A stretch of DNA of 64,000 nucleotides from Shouchella miscanthi (GCF_007725405.1 NZ_CP042163.1:248001-312000); one strand, 5' to 3'. Shown: positions 15,672 through 25,069, numbered from the stretch's first letter. Numbers and translations are program-made. The notes: generated by a model not told the origin, from the sequence alone.

Positions 15672-15848
15672 TTAGTCACAAGGCGTATTGGAAAGGTTTT
15701 CGTATTGATTGAGTAGGCTATCAAGTTTCCGACTCAATTGTAGCATATGTGGTGAATTCAGTGAGTACGTTGATGCTGAAACGTTTAGTTCCATTCGTAC
15801 GTCTTCTATTGAACGCGATAATGGATCAACAAGGTGCACATTCGACAT
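15672..15848 (-). CDS. Spo0E-like aspartyl-phosphate phosphatase
   Basis: 58 residues, the usual size of the Spo0E/YnzD family. Two helices in a hairpin: IEDVRMELNVSAS, then LQLSRKLDSLLNQYEN, which carries the SxxxD signature (S-R-K-L-D) needed to dephosphorylate Spo0A~P. It would delay entry into sporulation. The second ATG (15848) is chosen because GGGAGG is 7 bases upstream of it but only 1 base from the first ATG. Divergent from sigW. Confidence 0.85.
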   Translation of the reverse strand: MSNVHLVDPLSRSIEDVRMELNVSASTYSLNSPHMLQLSRKLDSLLNQYENLSNTPCD

Positions 15849-15950
15849 AGCCATACCTCCCTTTCTTTATTAAGGAACAATTCGGTACTAAAATAGAAAA
15901 ATCCTTCCAAATTTAAGAAAAAAGTTAATTTTTCTGTTATTATAAAAAAC

Positions 15951-15976
15951 GAAACTTTATTCTAGAGTGTTCCGTA
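15951..15976 (+). promoter_or_regulatory. SigW-type autoregulatory promoter
   Basis: GAAAC (15951-15955), a 17-bp spacer and CGTA (15973-15976). This matches the ECF SigW consensus TGAAAC-N16/17-CGTA and lies 25 bases before sigW, as in Bacillus subtilis. Confidence 0.8.
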
Positions 15977-16000
15977 AGTTAAATGTAGGTAGGGGATGTC

Positions 16001-16564
16001 ATGGATTCGTTAACAAAGCGCTTAATTTCGGAAATTAAACAGGGTGATGACCAAGCATTCGCAGAATTAGTTGACCTTTACAAGGACAAAGTCTATCAAG
16101 TGGCCTATCGAATGGTCGGTCATCCTCAAGAAGCGCAGGACGTTGCACAAGAAGCATTTTTAAGAGTATATACAAATTTAGAAAAGTATGATGTGAATCG
16201 AAAATTTTCTACTTGGCTTTTCAGGATTGCTACGAATGTAGCGATTGATCGATTAAGAAAGCGAAAACCGGACTTTTATTTACAGGACAAGGTCAAGGGA
16301 ACAGAAGATATTACGTATGAATCACAGTTGGCAGCCACCGATGATTTACCAGAGGATCAAGTTGTCCAATTCGAATTACAAGATTGGATTCAAGCTGAAA
16401 TTAATCATTTACCACCTAAATACCGTACAGCTATTATATTAAAGTACTTAGAAGATTTATCTTTAAAAGAAATTAGCGATATTATGGATTTACCAGTCGC
16501 AACAGTAAAGACAAGAATTCATCGAGGTCGTGAAGCGTTACGTAAACGCATGCGCCATGTTTAA
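16001..16564 (+). CDS. sigW: RNA polymerase ECF sigma factor SigW
   Basis: 187 residues with region 2 (FAELVDLYKDKVYQVAYRMV, AQDVAQEAFLRVY, FSTWLFRIATNVAIDRLRKR) and region 4 (LPPKYRTAIILKYLEDLSLK, then ATVKTRIHRGREALRKRM), nearly collinear with Bacillus SigW. In that family it directs the response to cell-wall antibiotics, alkaline shock and detergents. It is followed after 22 bases by its anti-sigma factor and preceded by its own ECF promoter. Start ATG with GTAGGGGATG upstream. Confidence 0.95.
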   Translation: MDSLTKRLISEIKQGDDQAFAELVDLYKDKVYQVAYRMVGHPQEAQDVAQEAFLRVYTNLEKYDVNRKFSTWLFRIATNVAIDRLRKRKPDFYLQDKVKGTEDITYESQLAATDDLPEDQVVQFELQDWIQAEINHLPPKYRTAIILKYLEDLSLKEISDIMDLPVATVKTRIHRGREALRKRMRHV

Positions 16565-16586
16565 ATAAGGAGGAGTGACACATATT

Positions 16587-17234
16587 ATGGATTGTCATTC
16601 TTACAATGAACTGATACACATTTATCTTGACGGGGATGCAACACCAGAGCAAAAAGCGGAGTTGTATGCGCATATGGACATGTGTCCCGAATGTAAAACA
16701 CATGTAAACGAGCTGAAAAAAGCCATTGCCTTTATTCAAAGCTCGTCTCATATAGAAGCGCCGTCTCATTTTACGACAAGTGTCATGGCCAATTTACCTA
16801 AAAAGAAAAAGCGTGCCCCTAAGGTGAAACGGTTGTTTAAAAAGCACCCGATTCTTGTTGCTGCTGCCGTGTTTTTCTTAATGATGTCAACAGCTGTTTT
16901 CTCCACTTGGACTCAAAATGACAGCATTGTTGTATCTGGAAATGGACCGTTTGTTATTGATAAAGTAAATGGTGTTGTTACTGTTCCGGAAGGTGCAGTG
17001 ATTGATGGGGATCTCATGGTAAGGAACGGTACGCTGCAATTAGATGGTGAAGTGCGCGGGGATGTATTGTTATTAAACAGTTCTTTTGATAAAGATTCGC
17101 TTTATGCATCGCCTAATCAAGTGACAGGGGATATTGAAGAAGTGGACCAATTCCTTCACTGGATTTGGTTCAATACAAAGGATTTCTTTACAGATGTTTT
17201 TTCTTTCTTTGACGATAGCGGTTCAAATGAGTAA
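16587..17234 (+). CDS. rsiW: Anti-sigma-W factor RsiW
   Basis: About 215 residues. The cytoplasmic ZAS domain (residues 1-60) has the zinc motif HMDMCPEC (HxxxCxxC). One transmembrane helix lies around residues 85-105 (PILVAAAVFFLMMSTAVF), and the extracellular part resembles a short beta-helix (VVTVPEGAVIDGDLMV ... GEVRGDVLLL), ending in an acidic/aromatic tail. RsiW holds SigW until PrsW and RasP cleave it. ATG at 16587 is preferred over GTG at 16575, which would overlap the AAGGAGG. Confidence 0.93.
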   Translation: MDCHSYNELIHIYLDGDATPEQKAELYAHMDMCPECKTHVNELKKAIAFIQSSSHIEAPSHFTTSVMANLPKKKKRAPKVKRLFKKHPILVAAAVFFLMMSTAVFSTWTQNDSIVVSGNGPFVIDKVNGVVTVPEGAVIDGDLMVRNGTLQLDGEVRGDVLLLNSSFDKDSLYASPNQVTGDIEEVDQFLHWIWFNTKDFFTDVFSFFDDSGSNE

Positions 17235-17258
17235 TTGTAGGGAAGAGTAAAAGAACAT

Positions 17259-17297
17259 GGAGTTTCTGTGTAAAACGGGAACTCCTTTAGTTTTTTA
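17259..17297 (+). terminator. Probable terminator after rsiW
   Basis: GGAGTT (17259-17264) pairs with AACTCC (17280-17285), followed by TTTAGTTTTTT. It separates sigW-rsiW from the cdaA unit. Confidence 0.6.
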
Positions 17298-17306
17298 TGA
17301 AACTAA

Positions 17307-17315
17307 TGGTATAAT
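17307..17315 (+). promoter_or_regulatory. Extended -10 promoter for cdaA
   Basis: TGGTATAAT is an extended -10 (TGnTATAAT) about 85 bases before cdaA. The -35 is weak (TTAGTT at about 17287). Confidence 0.5.
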
Positions 17316-17399
17316 GATAACGTTTGACACAATGCCGTTTAGTTTCTTAAAGATATGTCAAAGGTGTAAAGAAGAGTTTGTTTATGTGGAGGGGCGGAT

Positions 17400-18227
17400 A
17401 TGTTTTCTGCTAATCTTGAAAATTTTCCCTGGCTCGTATATATCGGACAAATTGTCGATATTTTACTTGTTACATACGTTGTCTATAAATTAATTATGAT
17501 TATACGTGGCACCCGTGCCGTTCAATTGGTAAAAGGGATTGTTGCCATTTTTATTGTGTGGTTTATTAGTAATTTCTTAGGTTTGAGTACGTTAGAGTTT
17601 ATTACAAGGCAGACGGCAACGTTTGGTTTGTTAGCGATTATTATTATTTTTCAACCAGAACTTCGTAGAGGTCTTGAGCAACTTGGACGTAGTCGACTCT
17701 TTAATAGCCGATCGGCTCAAAAGGATGATGCACTCAAGCCCACCATTGAAGCGCTTGTGAAAGCTACAGTCTATATGGGTAAGCGTAGAATCGGGGCACT
17801 CATCTCCATTGAGCGTGAGACTGGTTTAAATGATTATGCGGAAACGGGTATACCGCTAAATGCCCATGTATCATCGGAGCTTTTGATTAATTTGTTTATT
17901 CCTAATACACCGTTGCATGACGGAGCGATTGTATTAAAAAATGATAAAATTCTTGCGGCCGGTTGTTATTTACCGTTATCTGAAGATAGCTCGATTTCGA
18001 AAGAACTAGGCACGAGGCACAGAGCAGCCCTCGGTGTAAGTGAAGTAACGGATGCTTTAACGATTATCGTATCAGAGGAGACAGGTGCGATTTCCATATC
18101 AAAGCGAGGTACGCTTTATCGAGATTTAACAAAGGAACAATTGCAAGATTTGTTAGAGCAAAATTTATTAAAGCCTTCAACAGCCACCGACAACCGTTGG
18201 CAGTGGGGAGGTAAAAAAGATGGATAA
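17400..18227 (+). CDS. cdaA: Diadenylate cyclase CdaA
   Basis: 275 residues. Three N-terminal membrane helices (about 10-85) precede the DAC domain. The catalytic signatures are DGA (174-176, in LHDGAIVL) and RHR (206-208, in GTRHRAALG). The enzyme joins two ATP into c-di-AMP, which controls potassium and osmolyte uptake and wall homeostasis. GGAGGGG precedes the ATG. Its stop overlaps the next gene by 8 bases, and the cdaA-cdaR-glmM order is conserved; CdaR and GlmM both modulate CdaA in relatives. Confidence 0.96.
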   Translation: MFSANLENFPWLVYIGQIVDILLVTYVVYKLIMIIRGTRAVQLVKGIVAIFIVWFISNFLGLSTLEFITRQTATFGLLAIIIIFQPELRRGLEQLGRSRLFNSRSAQKDDALKPTIEALVKATVYMGKRRIGALISIERETGLNDYAETGIPLNAHVSSELLINLFIPNTPLHDGAIVLKNDKILAAGCYLPLSEDSSISKELGTRHRAALGVSEVTDALTIIVSEETGAISISKRGTLYRDLTKEQLQDLLEQNLLKPSTATDNRWQWGGKKDG

Positions 18228-19446
18228 GATGCTAAATAGTATTTGGTTTGTAAGAATATTAGCGTTTTTTATTGCCTTAATGCTGTTTTTTATGGTGAAT
18301 CAGAATACGATTGGGTCGCCATCCTTATTGCCGGATGCCCCGAATGCACCTTATGTATTAGAAGATGAGCCGCTAGTGGTCCTTTACGATGAAGAGCGCT
18401 TCGAGCTAGTTGAAGAGCCTGGAACAGTAGATGTGGAGCTTCGTGGTTCCCAAGTATCATTATCGTTATTCCAAATTACAAGTAATCGATCGACTGAAGT
18501 TTTTGTTGATGCATCTGAAATAGAAGAAGAGGGAAGGCACCAACTTGCCGTTAGTCATCGGAACTTCCCGAGCGACTTATCTGTTACGGTGGAACCGCAA
18601 GTCGTATCCATTACATTGAGAGAGCGGCAAACGGCTTCATTTCCCGTTGAAGTTCAGCTAGAGAATGAAGATGATATTGGTGAAGACCGCTCTCTAGGGA
18701 CGCCAATTGTAAGCCCTCTTAACGTGAATGTTACGGCAAATCGAGAAACTATACAGGCAATAGAAGATGTGCTTGTATATGTCGATTTAACAGATGCAAA
18801 TGAATCGATAGAAGACGAATACCCTGTTCATTTTTATAATGAAAATGGTCATCAGTTAGATGTTCAATCAGATCCGCAGTTTGTTACTGTAACGGTTCCT
18901 TTGACAAGCCCGAATAAGCTCGTCCCCATCAAAATTATTCGAGAAGGGGAGCTGCCTGATGGTTTAAGTTTTGAAGATGTGACGGTTTATCCAAATGAAG
19001 TAACGGTGTATGGTTCAACTGATGACATTGAGGCAGTTGATTTTGTTGAGAGTGAGCCGATTGATTTGAGTGAACTGAATGAAAGCGGAGAATTAACAAT
19101 TGGTTTAGAGGCTCCTAATGATGTAGAGAGAATTGACCCTGAAGAAGTGACGGTAGCGTTTACGTTAGCGGAAGAAGAAGAGATGGCATTTGAGTCCCTT
19201 CCAATTGTCATCACAGGAAATGATTCGAGCGTTAATTTTGACACAGATGCAGCGACGACTGTGAATGTGACAGCCTTTGGTTCTCAATCTAGATTAGAGG
19301 AATTAATTGAGAGTGATATTCAAGTAAGTGTGGATGCGACTGGTTCTTATGAAGGAGAGCAAACCCTTCCTTTAAGTGTCACAGGTCCATCATACATTCG
19401 CTTTGAGCTAGATAACGATGAAACCGTGTTGCGCTTTAATGAATAG
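18220..19446 (+). CDS. cdaR: CdaA regulator CdaR (YbbR-domain protein)
   Basis: 408 residues. One N-terminal membrane anchor (about 8-27) is followed by extracytoplasmic YbbR repeats, four by my reading; typical strands include PLVVLYDEERFELVEEPGTV, PVEVQLENEDD and LVPIKIIREGELPDG. The composition is very acidic, as expected for a surface protein of an alkaliphile. In Bacillus and Listeria CdaR binds CdaA and changes its activity. It overlaps cdaA and lies 33 bases before glmM. Confidence 0.93.
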   Translation: MDKMLNSIWFVRILAFFIALMLFFMVNQNTIGSPSLLPDAPNAPYVLEDEPLVVLYDEERFELVEEPGTVDVELRGSQVSLSLFQITSNRSTEVFVDASEIEEEGRHQLAVSHRNFPSDLSVTVEPQVVSITLRERQTASFPVEVQLENEDDIGEDRSLGTPIVSPLNVNVTANRETIQAIEDVLVYVDLTDANESIEDEYPVHFYNENGHQLDVQSDPQFVTVTVPLTSPNKLVPIKIIREGELPDGLSFEDVTVYPNEVTVYGSTDDIEAVDFVESEPIDLSELNESGELTIGLEAPNDVERIDPEEVTVAFTLAEEEEMAFESLPIVITGNDSSVNFDTDAATTVNVTAFGSQSRLEELIESDIQVSVDATGSYEGEQTLPLSVTGPSYIRFELDNDETVLRFNE

Positions 19447-19479
19447 TGTGTAACAGTGTGTAGAAGAAGGAGCGATACA

Positions 19480-20820
19480 ATGGGTAAATATTTTGGAACA
19501 GACGGCGTACGAGGTGTAGCGAATACAGAATTAACACCTGAGCTAGCATTTAAGCTTGGCCGCGCTGGAGGCTATGTTTTAACAAAAAAAGCAACGCAAC
19601 CAAAAGTATTAATTGGTAGAGATACACGGATATCTGGAGAAATGCTTGAAGCGGCCTTAGTGTCGGGGTTAGTTTCCATTGGTGTGGAAGTAATGCGAAT
19701 CGGCGTGATTTCAACGCCTGGAGTGGCATTCCTAACGAAACAACTGAGCGCGACGGCAGGTGTTATGATTTCTGCTTCTCATAATCCAGTTGAAGACAAT
19801 GGGATTAAATTCTTTGGATCAGATGGATTCAAACTTTTAGATGCACAGGAAGAAGAAATTGAGGCACTTATCGATAGTGAAGATACAATGCCGAGACCAA
19901 TTGGAGCAGCACTGGGGCAGATTAATGACTACTTTGAAGGTGCGCAGAAATACATGCAATTCCTAAAACAAACCGTCCAGGGGGATTTTGAAGGCATTCA
20001 TGTCGCAATTGACTGTGCAAATGGATCGGCTTCATCTTTGGCGACGCACGTACTAGCTGATTTAGAAGCTGATATTTCTTCAATGGGTGCATCTCCTGAC
20101 GGGACAAATATTAACAACTGTTGTGGCTCAACCCATCCAGAAGAATTGGCAAAGCTCGTAGTGGAAAAGCAAGCGGATATCGGGCTCGCCTTTGATGGTG
20201 ACGCGGATCGATTAATTGCAGTTGATGAAAAAGGAACGATCGTTGATGGTGATCAAATTATGTTCATCGTTGCGAAGCATTTCAGTGAGCAAGGCAAATT
20301 GAACAATAATACGGTTGTCGCAACTGTTATGAGTAACCTTGGTTTTCATAAAGGATTGGAAGCGAAAGGCATTCAAACCAAGCAAACAGCTGTAGGAGAT
20401 CGATACGTCATGGAAGAGATGCGTAAAGGGAACTATAACTTAGGCGGCGAACAGTCCGGTCACATTATCTTTCTTGAGCATAATACAACGGGAGATGGCT
20501 TGTTATCAGGTGTCCAGCTCATTCAAATTATGAAGCAAACAGGCAAACCGTTATCCGAGCTTGCTGGAGAGATGGAAACGTTTCCTCAATGTCTCATTAA
20601 CGTGCGCGTAACAGATCGTGATGCGGTAAAAGAAAATGAGCGCGTAAAAGAAGTCATAGCTGAAGTAGAAGCTGAAATGGACGGAGAAGGGCGTGTACTC
20701 GTTCGTCCGTCTGGTACAGAGCCTCTTGTGCGGGTTATGGTGGAAGCGAAAACCGATGAATTGTGCGAGAACTATGTAAATCGCATTGTCGATGTAGTAA
20801 AAGAAGAACTTGGTGACTAA
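19480..20820 (+). CDS. glmM: Phosphoglucosamine mutase GlmM
   Basis: 446 residues with all four phosphohexomutase motifs: the phosphoserine loop SASHNP (about 98-103), the metal loop DGDADRL, the sugar-binding GGEQSGH and the phosphate-binding [12 protein letters not shown]. It converts glucosamine-6-phosphate to glucosamine-1-phosphate for UDP-GlcNAc and the wall, and in relatives it inhibits CdaA. The ATG at 19480 follows AAGGAG by 7 bases; an upstream in-frame ATG lacks a site. Confidence 0.96.
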   Translation: MGKYFGTDGVRGVANTELTPELAFKLGRAGGYVLTKKATQPKVLIGRDTRISGEMLEAALVSGLVSIGVEVMRIGVISTPGVAFLTKQLSATAGVMISASHNPVEDNGIKFFGSDGFKLLDAQEEEIEALIDSEDTMPRPIGAALGQINDYFEGAQKYMQFLKQTVQGDFEGIHVAIDCANGSASSLATHVLADLEADISSMGASPDGTNINNCCGSTHPEELAKLVVEKQADIGLAFDGDADRLIAVDEKGTIVDGDQIMFIVAKHFSEQGKLNNNTVVATVMSNLGFHKGLEAKGIQTKQTAVGDRYVMEEMRKGNYNLGGEQSGHIIFLEHNTTGDGLLSGVQLIQIMKQTGKPLSELAGEMETFPQCLINVRVTDRDAVKENERVKEVIAEVEAEMDGEGRVLVRPSGTEPLVRVMVEAKTDELCENYVNRIVDVVKEELGD

Positions 20821-20831
20821 AGAAAAGATAA

Positions 20832-20867
20832 AGAGCATTCTCTGAAATACAGAGGATGCTCTTTTTT
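20832..20867 (+). terminator. Terminator after glmM
   Basis: AGAGCATTCTCTG pairs with CAGAGGATGCTCT (one G-U), followed by six T. Confidence 0.9.
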
Positions 20868-21109
20868 AAATAAAAACGGCTTAATCGTATATCAGGCTAG
20901 TCACAGTGGTTTCTGTACCTGCCATTAGCTCCGGTAATAGGTGTTCTTATGCGACACAGTCGTTAGGCATCGTCCCATCGTGAAGTAGAAAGCGTGAAAG
21001 GGCATCGATTCATGTCATCAGCGTCTTTACCGTTATGATTATAGCAATCCTAAAGCACCTTTTGAAGACACACGCATAAAGTAAAATTGTGAAGAACCAT
21101 TGAACATAA

Positions 21110-21139
21110 TTGACGACGGTTCTTTCATCCTTTATGATG
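21110..21139 (+). promoter_or_regulatory. glmS promoter
   Basis: TTGACG (21110-21115), an 18-bp spacer and TATGAT (21134-21139) lie about 30 bases before the ribozyme core. The rest of the gap from 20868 holds no gene that I can support. Confidence 0.65.
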
Positions 21140-21164
21140 AATCTTGTATGGTTGGATAAGACTC

Positions 21165-21322
21165 ATACAAAAAGCGCCAGGACTGACATGAGGTCAGTTG
21201 ACGAGGAGAGGGCTAATCGATAATCGGCGGGTTCCCTCCGGCTGCGTGTGACAGCCGTAAGCTTTTGTAAAAAACAGTAAGGTGACTTAGTGTACAAAAA
21301 CAAAAGCCGCACACACATACAA
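21165..21322 (+). ncRNA. glmS glucosamine-6-phosphate riboswitch ribozyme
   Basis: The core is plainly recognisable: the cleavage site A|GCGCC at 21174/21175, P1 GGACTGAC/GGTCAGTT, the conserved GACGAGGAGAGGG, ATAATCGGCGG, the GGCTG...CAGCC stem with GTAAGCTTTT, and AAGGTGACTTAGTG. A CACAC segment near the 3' end can pair with GTGTG for the pseudoknot. Glucosamine-6-phosphate bound as cofactor triggers self-cleavage and lowers glmS mRNA. The 3' boundary is estimated. Confidence 0.95.
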
Positions 21323-21331
21323 AAACAAAGA

Positions 21332-21369
21332 GTGGGGGTAAGTCTGCCCCTGCGGTGATTTACTCCCAC
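21332..21369 (+). other. Hairpin between ribozyme and glmS ribosome binding site
   Basis: GTGGGGGTAA (21332-21341) can pair with TTTACTCCCAC (21359-21369) with a G-U. It ends a few bases before the GGGAGG of glmS. It is not part of the ribozyme core as I read it, and no T-run follows. Confidence 0.45.
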
Positions 21370-21387
21370 GTCGGGAGGATATTTACT

Positions 21388-23190
21388 ATGTGTGGAATTG
21401 TTGGTTACATCGGAAATGAAGATGCAAAAGAGATCTTGTTGAACGGACTTGAAAAGCTGGAGTATCGTGGTTATGACTCGGCTGGTATTGCAGTTCGTAC
21501 AGAAGACGGCATGCATGTCTTTAAGGAAAAAGGACGAATTGCGACATTGCGTGACGCTGTTGATATGGATGTTGAGACGACTGTCGGGATTGGTCACACA
21601 CGTTGGGCGACCCATGGTGTACCAAGTCAGTTGAATGCCCATCCTCATCAAAGCTCTACTGAACGCTTTACCCTGGTTCACAATGGTGTCATTGAGAACT
21701 ATCAACAAATGAAGCGTGAGTATCTTCAAGATGTACAGTTACAAAGTGACACGGACACGGAAGTAATTGTTCAGTTCATTGAACAGCTTTCTAAAGATGG
21801 CTTAACAACAGAAGCTGCAGTAAGCAAAGCGCTCTCCATGATGAAGGGTTCTTATGCGATTGCGCTTCTCGATAAAGAAGAGCCAGAGACTATTTTTGTA
21901 GGCAAAAATAAAAGCCCACTGCTTATTGGTGTTGGAGACGGTGTAAACGTTATTGCGTCGGATGCCATGGCGATGCTAAATGTGACCGATCAGTTTGTTG
22001 AAATTATGGATGAAGAGCTTGTGCTTGTTAAGCGTGATAGCATTGAAATTAAAACTCTTTCTGGAGAGGTTCAAAGCCGTAAGCCTTACACAGCAGAGCT
22101 AGATGCAAGCGATATCGAAAAAGGCACGTATGATCATTTTATGCTAAAAGAAATTGACGAGCAGCCTATTGTGATTCGTAACATTATCCAGAAATATCAA
22201 CATGAAGATGGTTCAACACGTTTGGATGCAGATATCCGTGCTGCGATGCAACAGGCAGATCGTATCTACGTCATTGCGGCAGGAACAAGCTACCACGCTG
22301 GTCTTGTCGGAAAGCAATTGCTTGAGCAAGTGGCGAATAAGCCTACAGAAGTGCATATTGCAAGTGAATTTTTGTACAATATGCCGTTATTATCTCAAAA
22401 TCCACTCTTTGTGTTTATTTCTCAAAGTGGTGAAACAGCAGACTCTCGCGGTGTGCTTGTAGATGTGAAGAAAAAAGGGCATCGTACGTTAACGATTACG
22501 AACGTGCCAGGCTCAACGCTATCGCGAGAAGCCGACTTCACGCTTCACACATTTGCAGGACCAGAAATTGCTGTCGCATCAACAAAAGCTTATACAGCGC
22601 AAATGGCTGTTCTAACGCTTCTTGCTGTAGACACAGCGTATGCAGCAGGTCGTACACTTGATTTTGATCCTATTCAAGAACTAGGAATAGCGGCGAACGC
22701 AATGGAAGCTCTTTGTAACCAAAAAGACGAGTTCGAAAAAATTGCTCGTGATTATTTATCTGTGACACGTAATGCATTCTTTATTGGACGTGCGTCTGAT
22801 TATTACGTAGCGTTAGAAGGTGCTTTAAAGCTTAAGGAAATCTCCTATATTCAAGCAGAAGGCTTTGCTGGTGGAGAGCTGAAGCATGGTACGATTGCGT
22901 TAATTGAAGATGGAACACCGGTTATTGCTCTTGCCACGAATGAGCATGTAAATTTAAGCATCCGTGGAAATGTACAGGAAGTGGTTAGCCGAGGCGCTGC
23001 TGCTGTGATCATTTCAATGGAAGGTCTTGACCAAGAAGGTGATGCAGTCGTGTTGCCACGTGTGCACGAAAGCATTGCGCCACTTGTATCCGTTATACCA
23101 ACACAATTGATTGCATACTATGCAGCGCTGCATAGAGGTTGTGACGTTGATAAGCCAAGAAACTTAGCGAAAAGTGTAACAGTAGAATAG
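21388..23190 (+). CDS. glmS: Glutamine-fructose-6-phosphate aminotransferase GlmS
   Basis: 600 residues. The N-terminal class II glutamine amidotransferase domain starts with the nucleophile Cys (MCGIVGYIG) and includes HTRWATHG. Two SIS domains bind the sugar phosphate ([41 protein letters not shown]), and the end reads [10 protein letters not shown]. It makes glucosamine-6-phosphate from fructose-6-phosphate and glutamine. ATG at 21388 is fixed by the Cys2 rule and GGGAGG 9 bases upstream. Controlled by the ribozyme in its leader. Confidence 0.97.
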   Translation: MCGIVGYIGNEDAKEILLNGLEKLEYRGYDSAGIAVRTEDGMHVFKEKGRIATLRDAVDMDVETTVGIGHTRWATHGVPSQLNAHPHQSSTERFTLVHNGVIENYQQMKREYLQDVQLQSDTDTEVIVQFIEQLSKDGLTTEAAVSKALSMMKGSYAIALLDKEEPETIFVGKNKSPLLIGVGDGVNVIASDAMAMLNVTDQFVEIMDEELVLVKRDSIEIKTLSGEVQSRKPYTAELDASDIEKGTYDHFMLKEIDEQPIVIRNIIQKYQHEDGSTRLDADIRAAMQQADRIYVIAAGTSYHAGLVGKQLLEQVANKPTEVHIASEFLYNMPLLSQNPLFVFISQSGETADSRGVLVDVKKKGHRTLTITNVPGSTLSREADFTLHTFAGPEIAVASTKAYTAQMAVLTLLAVDTAYAAGRTLDFDPIQELGIAANAMEALCNQKDEFEKIARDYLSVTRNAFFIGRASDYYVALEGALKLKEISYIQAEGFAGGELKHGTIALIEDGTPVIALATNEHVNLSIRGNVQEVVSRGAAAVIISMEGLDQEGDAVVLPRVHESIAPLVSVIPTQLIAYYAALHRGCDVDKPRNLAKSVTVE

Positions 23191-23204
23191 GATTGCATGT
23201 ATGA

Positions 23205-23240
23205 ACCCCTTTAGATACGATGGTCTAAAGGGGTATTTCT
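23205..23240 (+). terminator. Terminator after glmS
   Basis: ACCCCTTTAGA pairs perfectly with TCTAAAGGGGT, followed by ATTTCTTT. Confidence 0.85.
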
Positions 23241-23295
23241 TTATCGTTTGTTAAGTGAAAATTAAAATAAAAGTAAAGTGAGGGGGTTAACAACA

Positions 23296-23373
23296 ATGAA
23301 TGTAAGCGGTTATTTAAGTGTTGAAGAAGATGATGACCCACTATTAAACCCTTACACAGTAGCTGCTTACTAA
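23296..23373 (+). CDS. Possible 25-residue peptide gene
   Basis: An ATG behind a strong GAGGGGG (spacing about 9) opens 25 codons with an acidic middle (EEDDD) and a C-terminus PLLNPYTVAAY. It sits between the glmS terminator and the STAS gene. It may be a true short peptide, a leader for the next gene, or the remains of a longer gene. No family is recognised and no membrane segment is present. Confidence 0.35.
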   Translation: MNVSGYLSVEEDDDPLLNPYTVAAY

Positions 23374-23489
23374 GGAATGGTCTCTTTCATTATAAGGATA
23401 AACGTGCGTTGAGGTTAAATTTTCGTAATTCGATTAAGACTATAGTAAACTTTATGGTAAGCAAGAATAGTAGGAAGGGGGACGTTGCG

Positions 23490-24341
23490 TTGCAAAAAGC
23501 GAACACGCATTATCAATCTCATGACTCGCTTATTGAGGTTTCAAACAAATTGTTTAAATGTCTAGCCCAGCAGCTAGATGTTAATACAGCGTATATTGCC
23601 AAGAAAGAGCCAGGGTACATGGACGTGGTGAACGCCTATAATAGAGATAGGGAAATCGTTACAAATGATATGTCGGTTGAATACAAAGAGTCAAATTGTA
23701 AGTATGTGTTAGAGAATGAAGCGGGAATCCAGTACTTCACCAACTTAATGACGAATGCAAACACCGCAGAAAGACCGATAACGGAGAAATTACAGGTGAA
23801 AGCTTTTTTAGGTGTCTCGATCTACGGCTCGTCTGGTGAACCATTTGGGACGCTATGCGTAATGGATGAAGAAGAACGTCAGTTTTCGAACGAAGACGTT
23901 ACGTATATCCGCACCATTGCAGATGTCCTGTCATTTATTATTGAACTTGATGAAACGCACGAAGATATTGATTTATTGAGCGTTCCAATTATTCCTATCT
24001 CAGCAGACATTGCCATCCTTGCGTTGCAAGGGAAAGTCAGTCAATCTAGAGCAGTGAAAATTATGGACGATACAATGGGGTATGCTGTCGCTGAGCAAAT
24101 AAAAACCATTATTATCGATATTTCAGAAATCGTCGTGAAAGGCGATGAGTTTATTGAGCACTTAAATCGTCTTGTAGCAGCTTTAAATCTGATGGGCGTA
24201 TCCGTCATGTTATCAGGTGTACCCATTCATTTAGCGGCAAACGAGTCGATCTCTCAAGCGTTGTCTACGTTAGATCTTCAATATGTGAAGAGCATTGAAG
24301 ATGCGCTAGGCTTGCTTGGTTATGAGCTAACAGAACAGTAA
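23490..24341 (+). CDS. RsbR-like protein: GAF domain plus STAS domain
   Basis: About 283 residues. Residues 15-155 form a GAF-type sensor (LFKCLAQQLDVNTAYIAKK, AFLGVSIYG, GTLCVMDEEERQFSNEDV). Residues 170-280 form a STAS domain (ISADIAILALQGKVSQSRAV, TIIIDISEI, MGVSVMLSGVP). This is the layout of stressosome RsbR paralogues. The loop that usually holds the phosphorylated Thr/Ser (VDT type) reads VVKGD, so RsbT-type phosphorylation at that site seems lost. TTG at 23490 is preferred, with AGGAAGGGGG 8 bases upstream; in-frame extension to 23409 has no site. Confidence 0.75.
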   Translation: MQKANTHYQSHDSLIEVSNKLFKCLAQQLDVNTAYIAKKEPGYMDVVNAYNRDREIVTNDMSVEYKESNCKYVLENEAGIQYFTNLMTNANTAERPITEKLQVKAFLGVSIYGSSGEPFGTLCVMDEEERQFSNEDVTYIRTIADVLSFIIELDETHEDIDLLSVPIIPISADIAILALQGKVSQSRAVKIMDDTMGYAVAEQIKTIIIDISEIVVKGDEFIEHLNRLVAALNLMGVSVMLSGVPIHLAANESISQALSTLDLQYVKSIEDALGLLGYELTEQ

Positions 24342-24406
24342 AATTGAAGAAAAGCAAGTTTCTTAGGAAGGCTTGTTTTTCTACTTTTACTAAAAAGGAG
24401 CGTCTA

Positions 24407-24751
24407 ATGTACATTGTTCACTTTATGCTAGCCATTCTATTAACGGCACTCTCCTATTTTAGTGGAAGTATGTTAGTAACGGATGGTTTAATGGTATGGC
24501 AAGCGCTACTGATCGGAGCAGTAGTAGTTTCTTTAGGGGCGTTAGCGGAAAAATGGAGAGCTCCTATGTGGTTGATTATTCTTATTCCGTTTCCTGTAGG
24601 GATGGGTTTATTATTTTTTCTTCTGAATGAGTCCCTTGTTACTTGGATAACCACGTATTTTATTACCTTGCTCATGTATACACTTATTCATTCTGTATTT
24701 AGTTTTTTCTTTAAATTTCATTCCCTTATTCCTGCTTGGAAACTATCGTAA
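24407..24751 (+). CDS. Small multi-pass membrane protein, unknown
   Basis: 114 residues with four hydrophobic segments (MYIVHFMLAILLTALSYF; WQALLIGAVVVSLGALA; APMWLIILIPFPVGMGLLFF; WITTYFITLLMYTLIHSVF). AAAGGAG is 6 bases before the ATG at 24407; the open frame extends upstream without a site. It resembles small DUF-type membrane proteins of Bacilli, but I cannot name the family. It follows the STAS gene by 65 bases and may be co-transcribed. Confidence 0.55.
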   Translation: MYIVHFMLAILLTALSYFSGSMLVTDGLMVWQALLIGAVVVSLGALAEKWRAPMWLIILIPFPVGMGLLFFLLNESLVTWITTYFITLLMYTLIHSVFSFFFKFHSLIPAWKLS

Positions 24752-25069
24752 GTAAACAATAAACAATGGAGAGTGAATGAAGTCTTAATAAGATTGGTAG
24801 AATGTAAATGGCTTTTACACTAAATGACAGAATGCCGTACTATTAACTAGAGGGTTTGTTAAGGAAGGTAAAGAAGTTGACGACTACTCCTTTCGATTTT
24901 GGAAACAGTTCCCTTTTTGTCAATTATGAGAAAAAAGAAAGTGATCTTTCAATCTTGCATAAAATGTTGTAAGAACTGCAAAACGTATTTAGTGTCCCGA
25001 ATGTCGTGTGATAAGATTATGAATCTAGATTGAAAAATTACTGTCTAGTGTTAGGGGACTTGAAAATTA
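24752..25069. other. Non-coding stretch upstream of the LCP gene
   Basis: No gene or structured RNA recognised. It is AT-rich with several TTGACG/TTGAAA-like hexamers, but no -35/-10 pair with good spacing that I would call. Confidence 0.4.

Noticed and set aside
17257-17493. 78-codon plus-strand frame before cdaA
   Set aside because: It overlaps the rsiW terminator and the cdaA start in another frame. cdaA has a far better start and ribosome binding site.
21163-21729. 188-codon minus-strand open frame across the glmS leader
   Set aside because: It lies over the glmS ribozyme and the antisense of the glmS N-terminus. No ribosome binding site or family motif is present.
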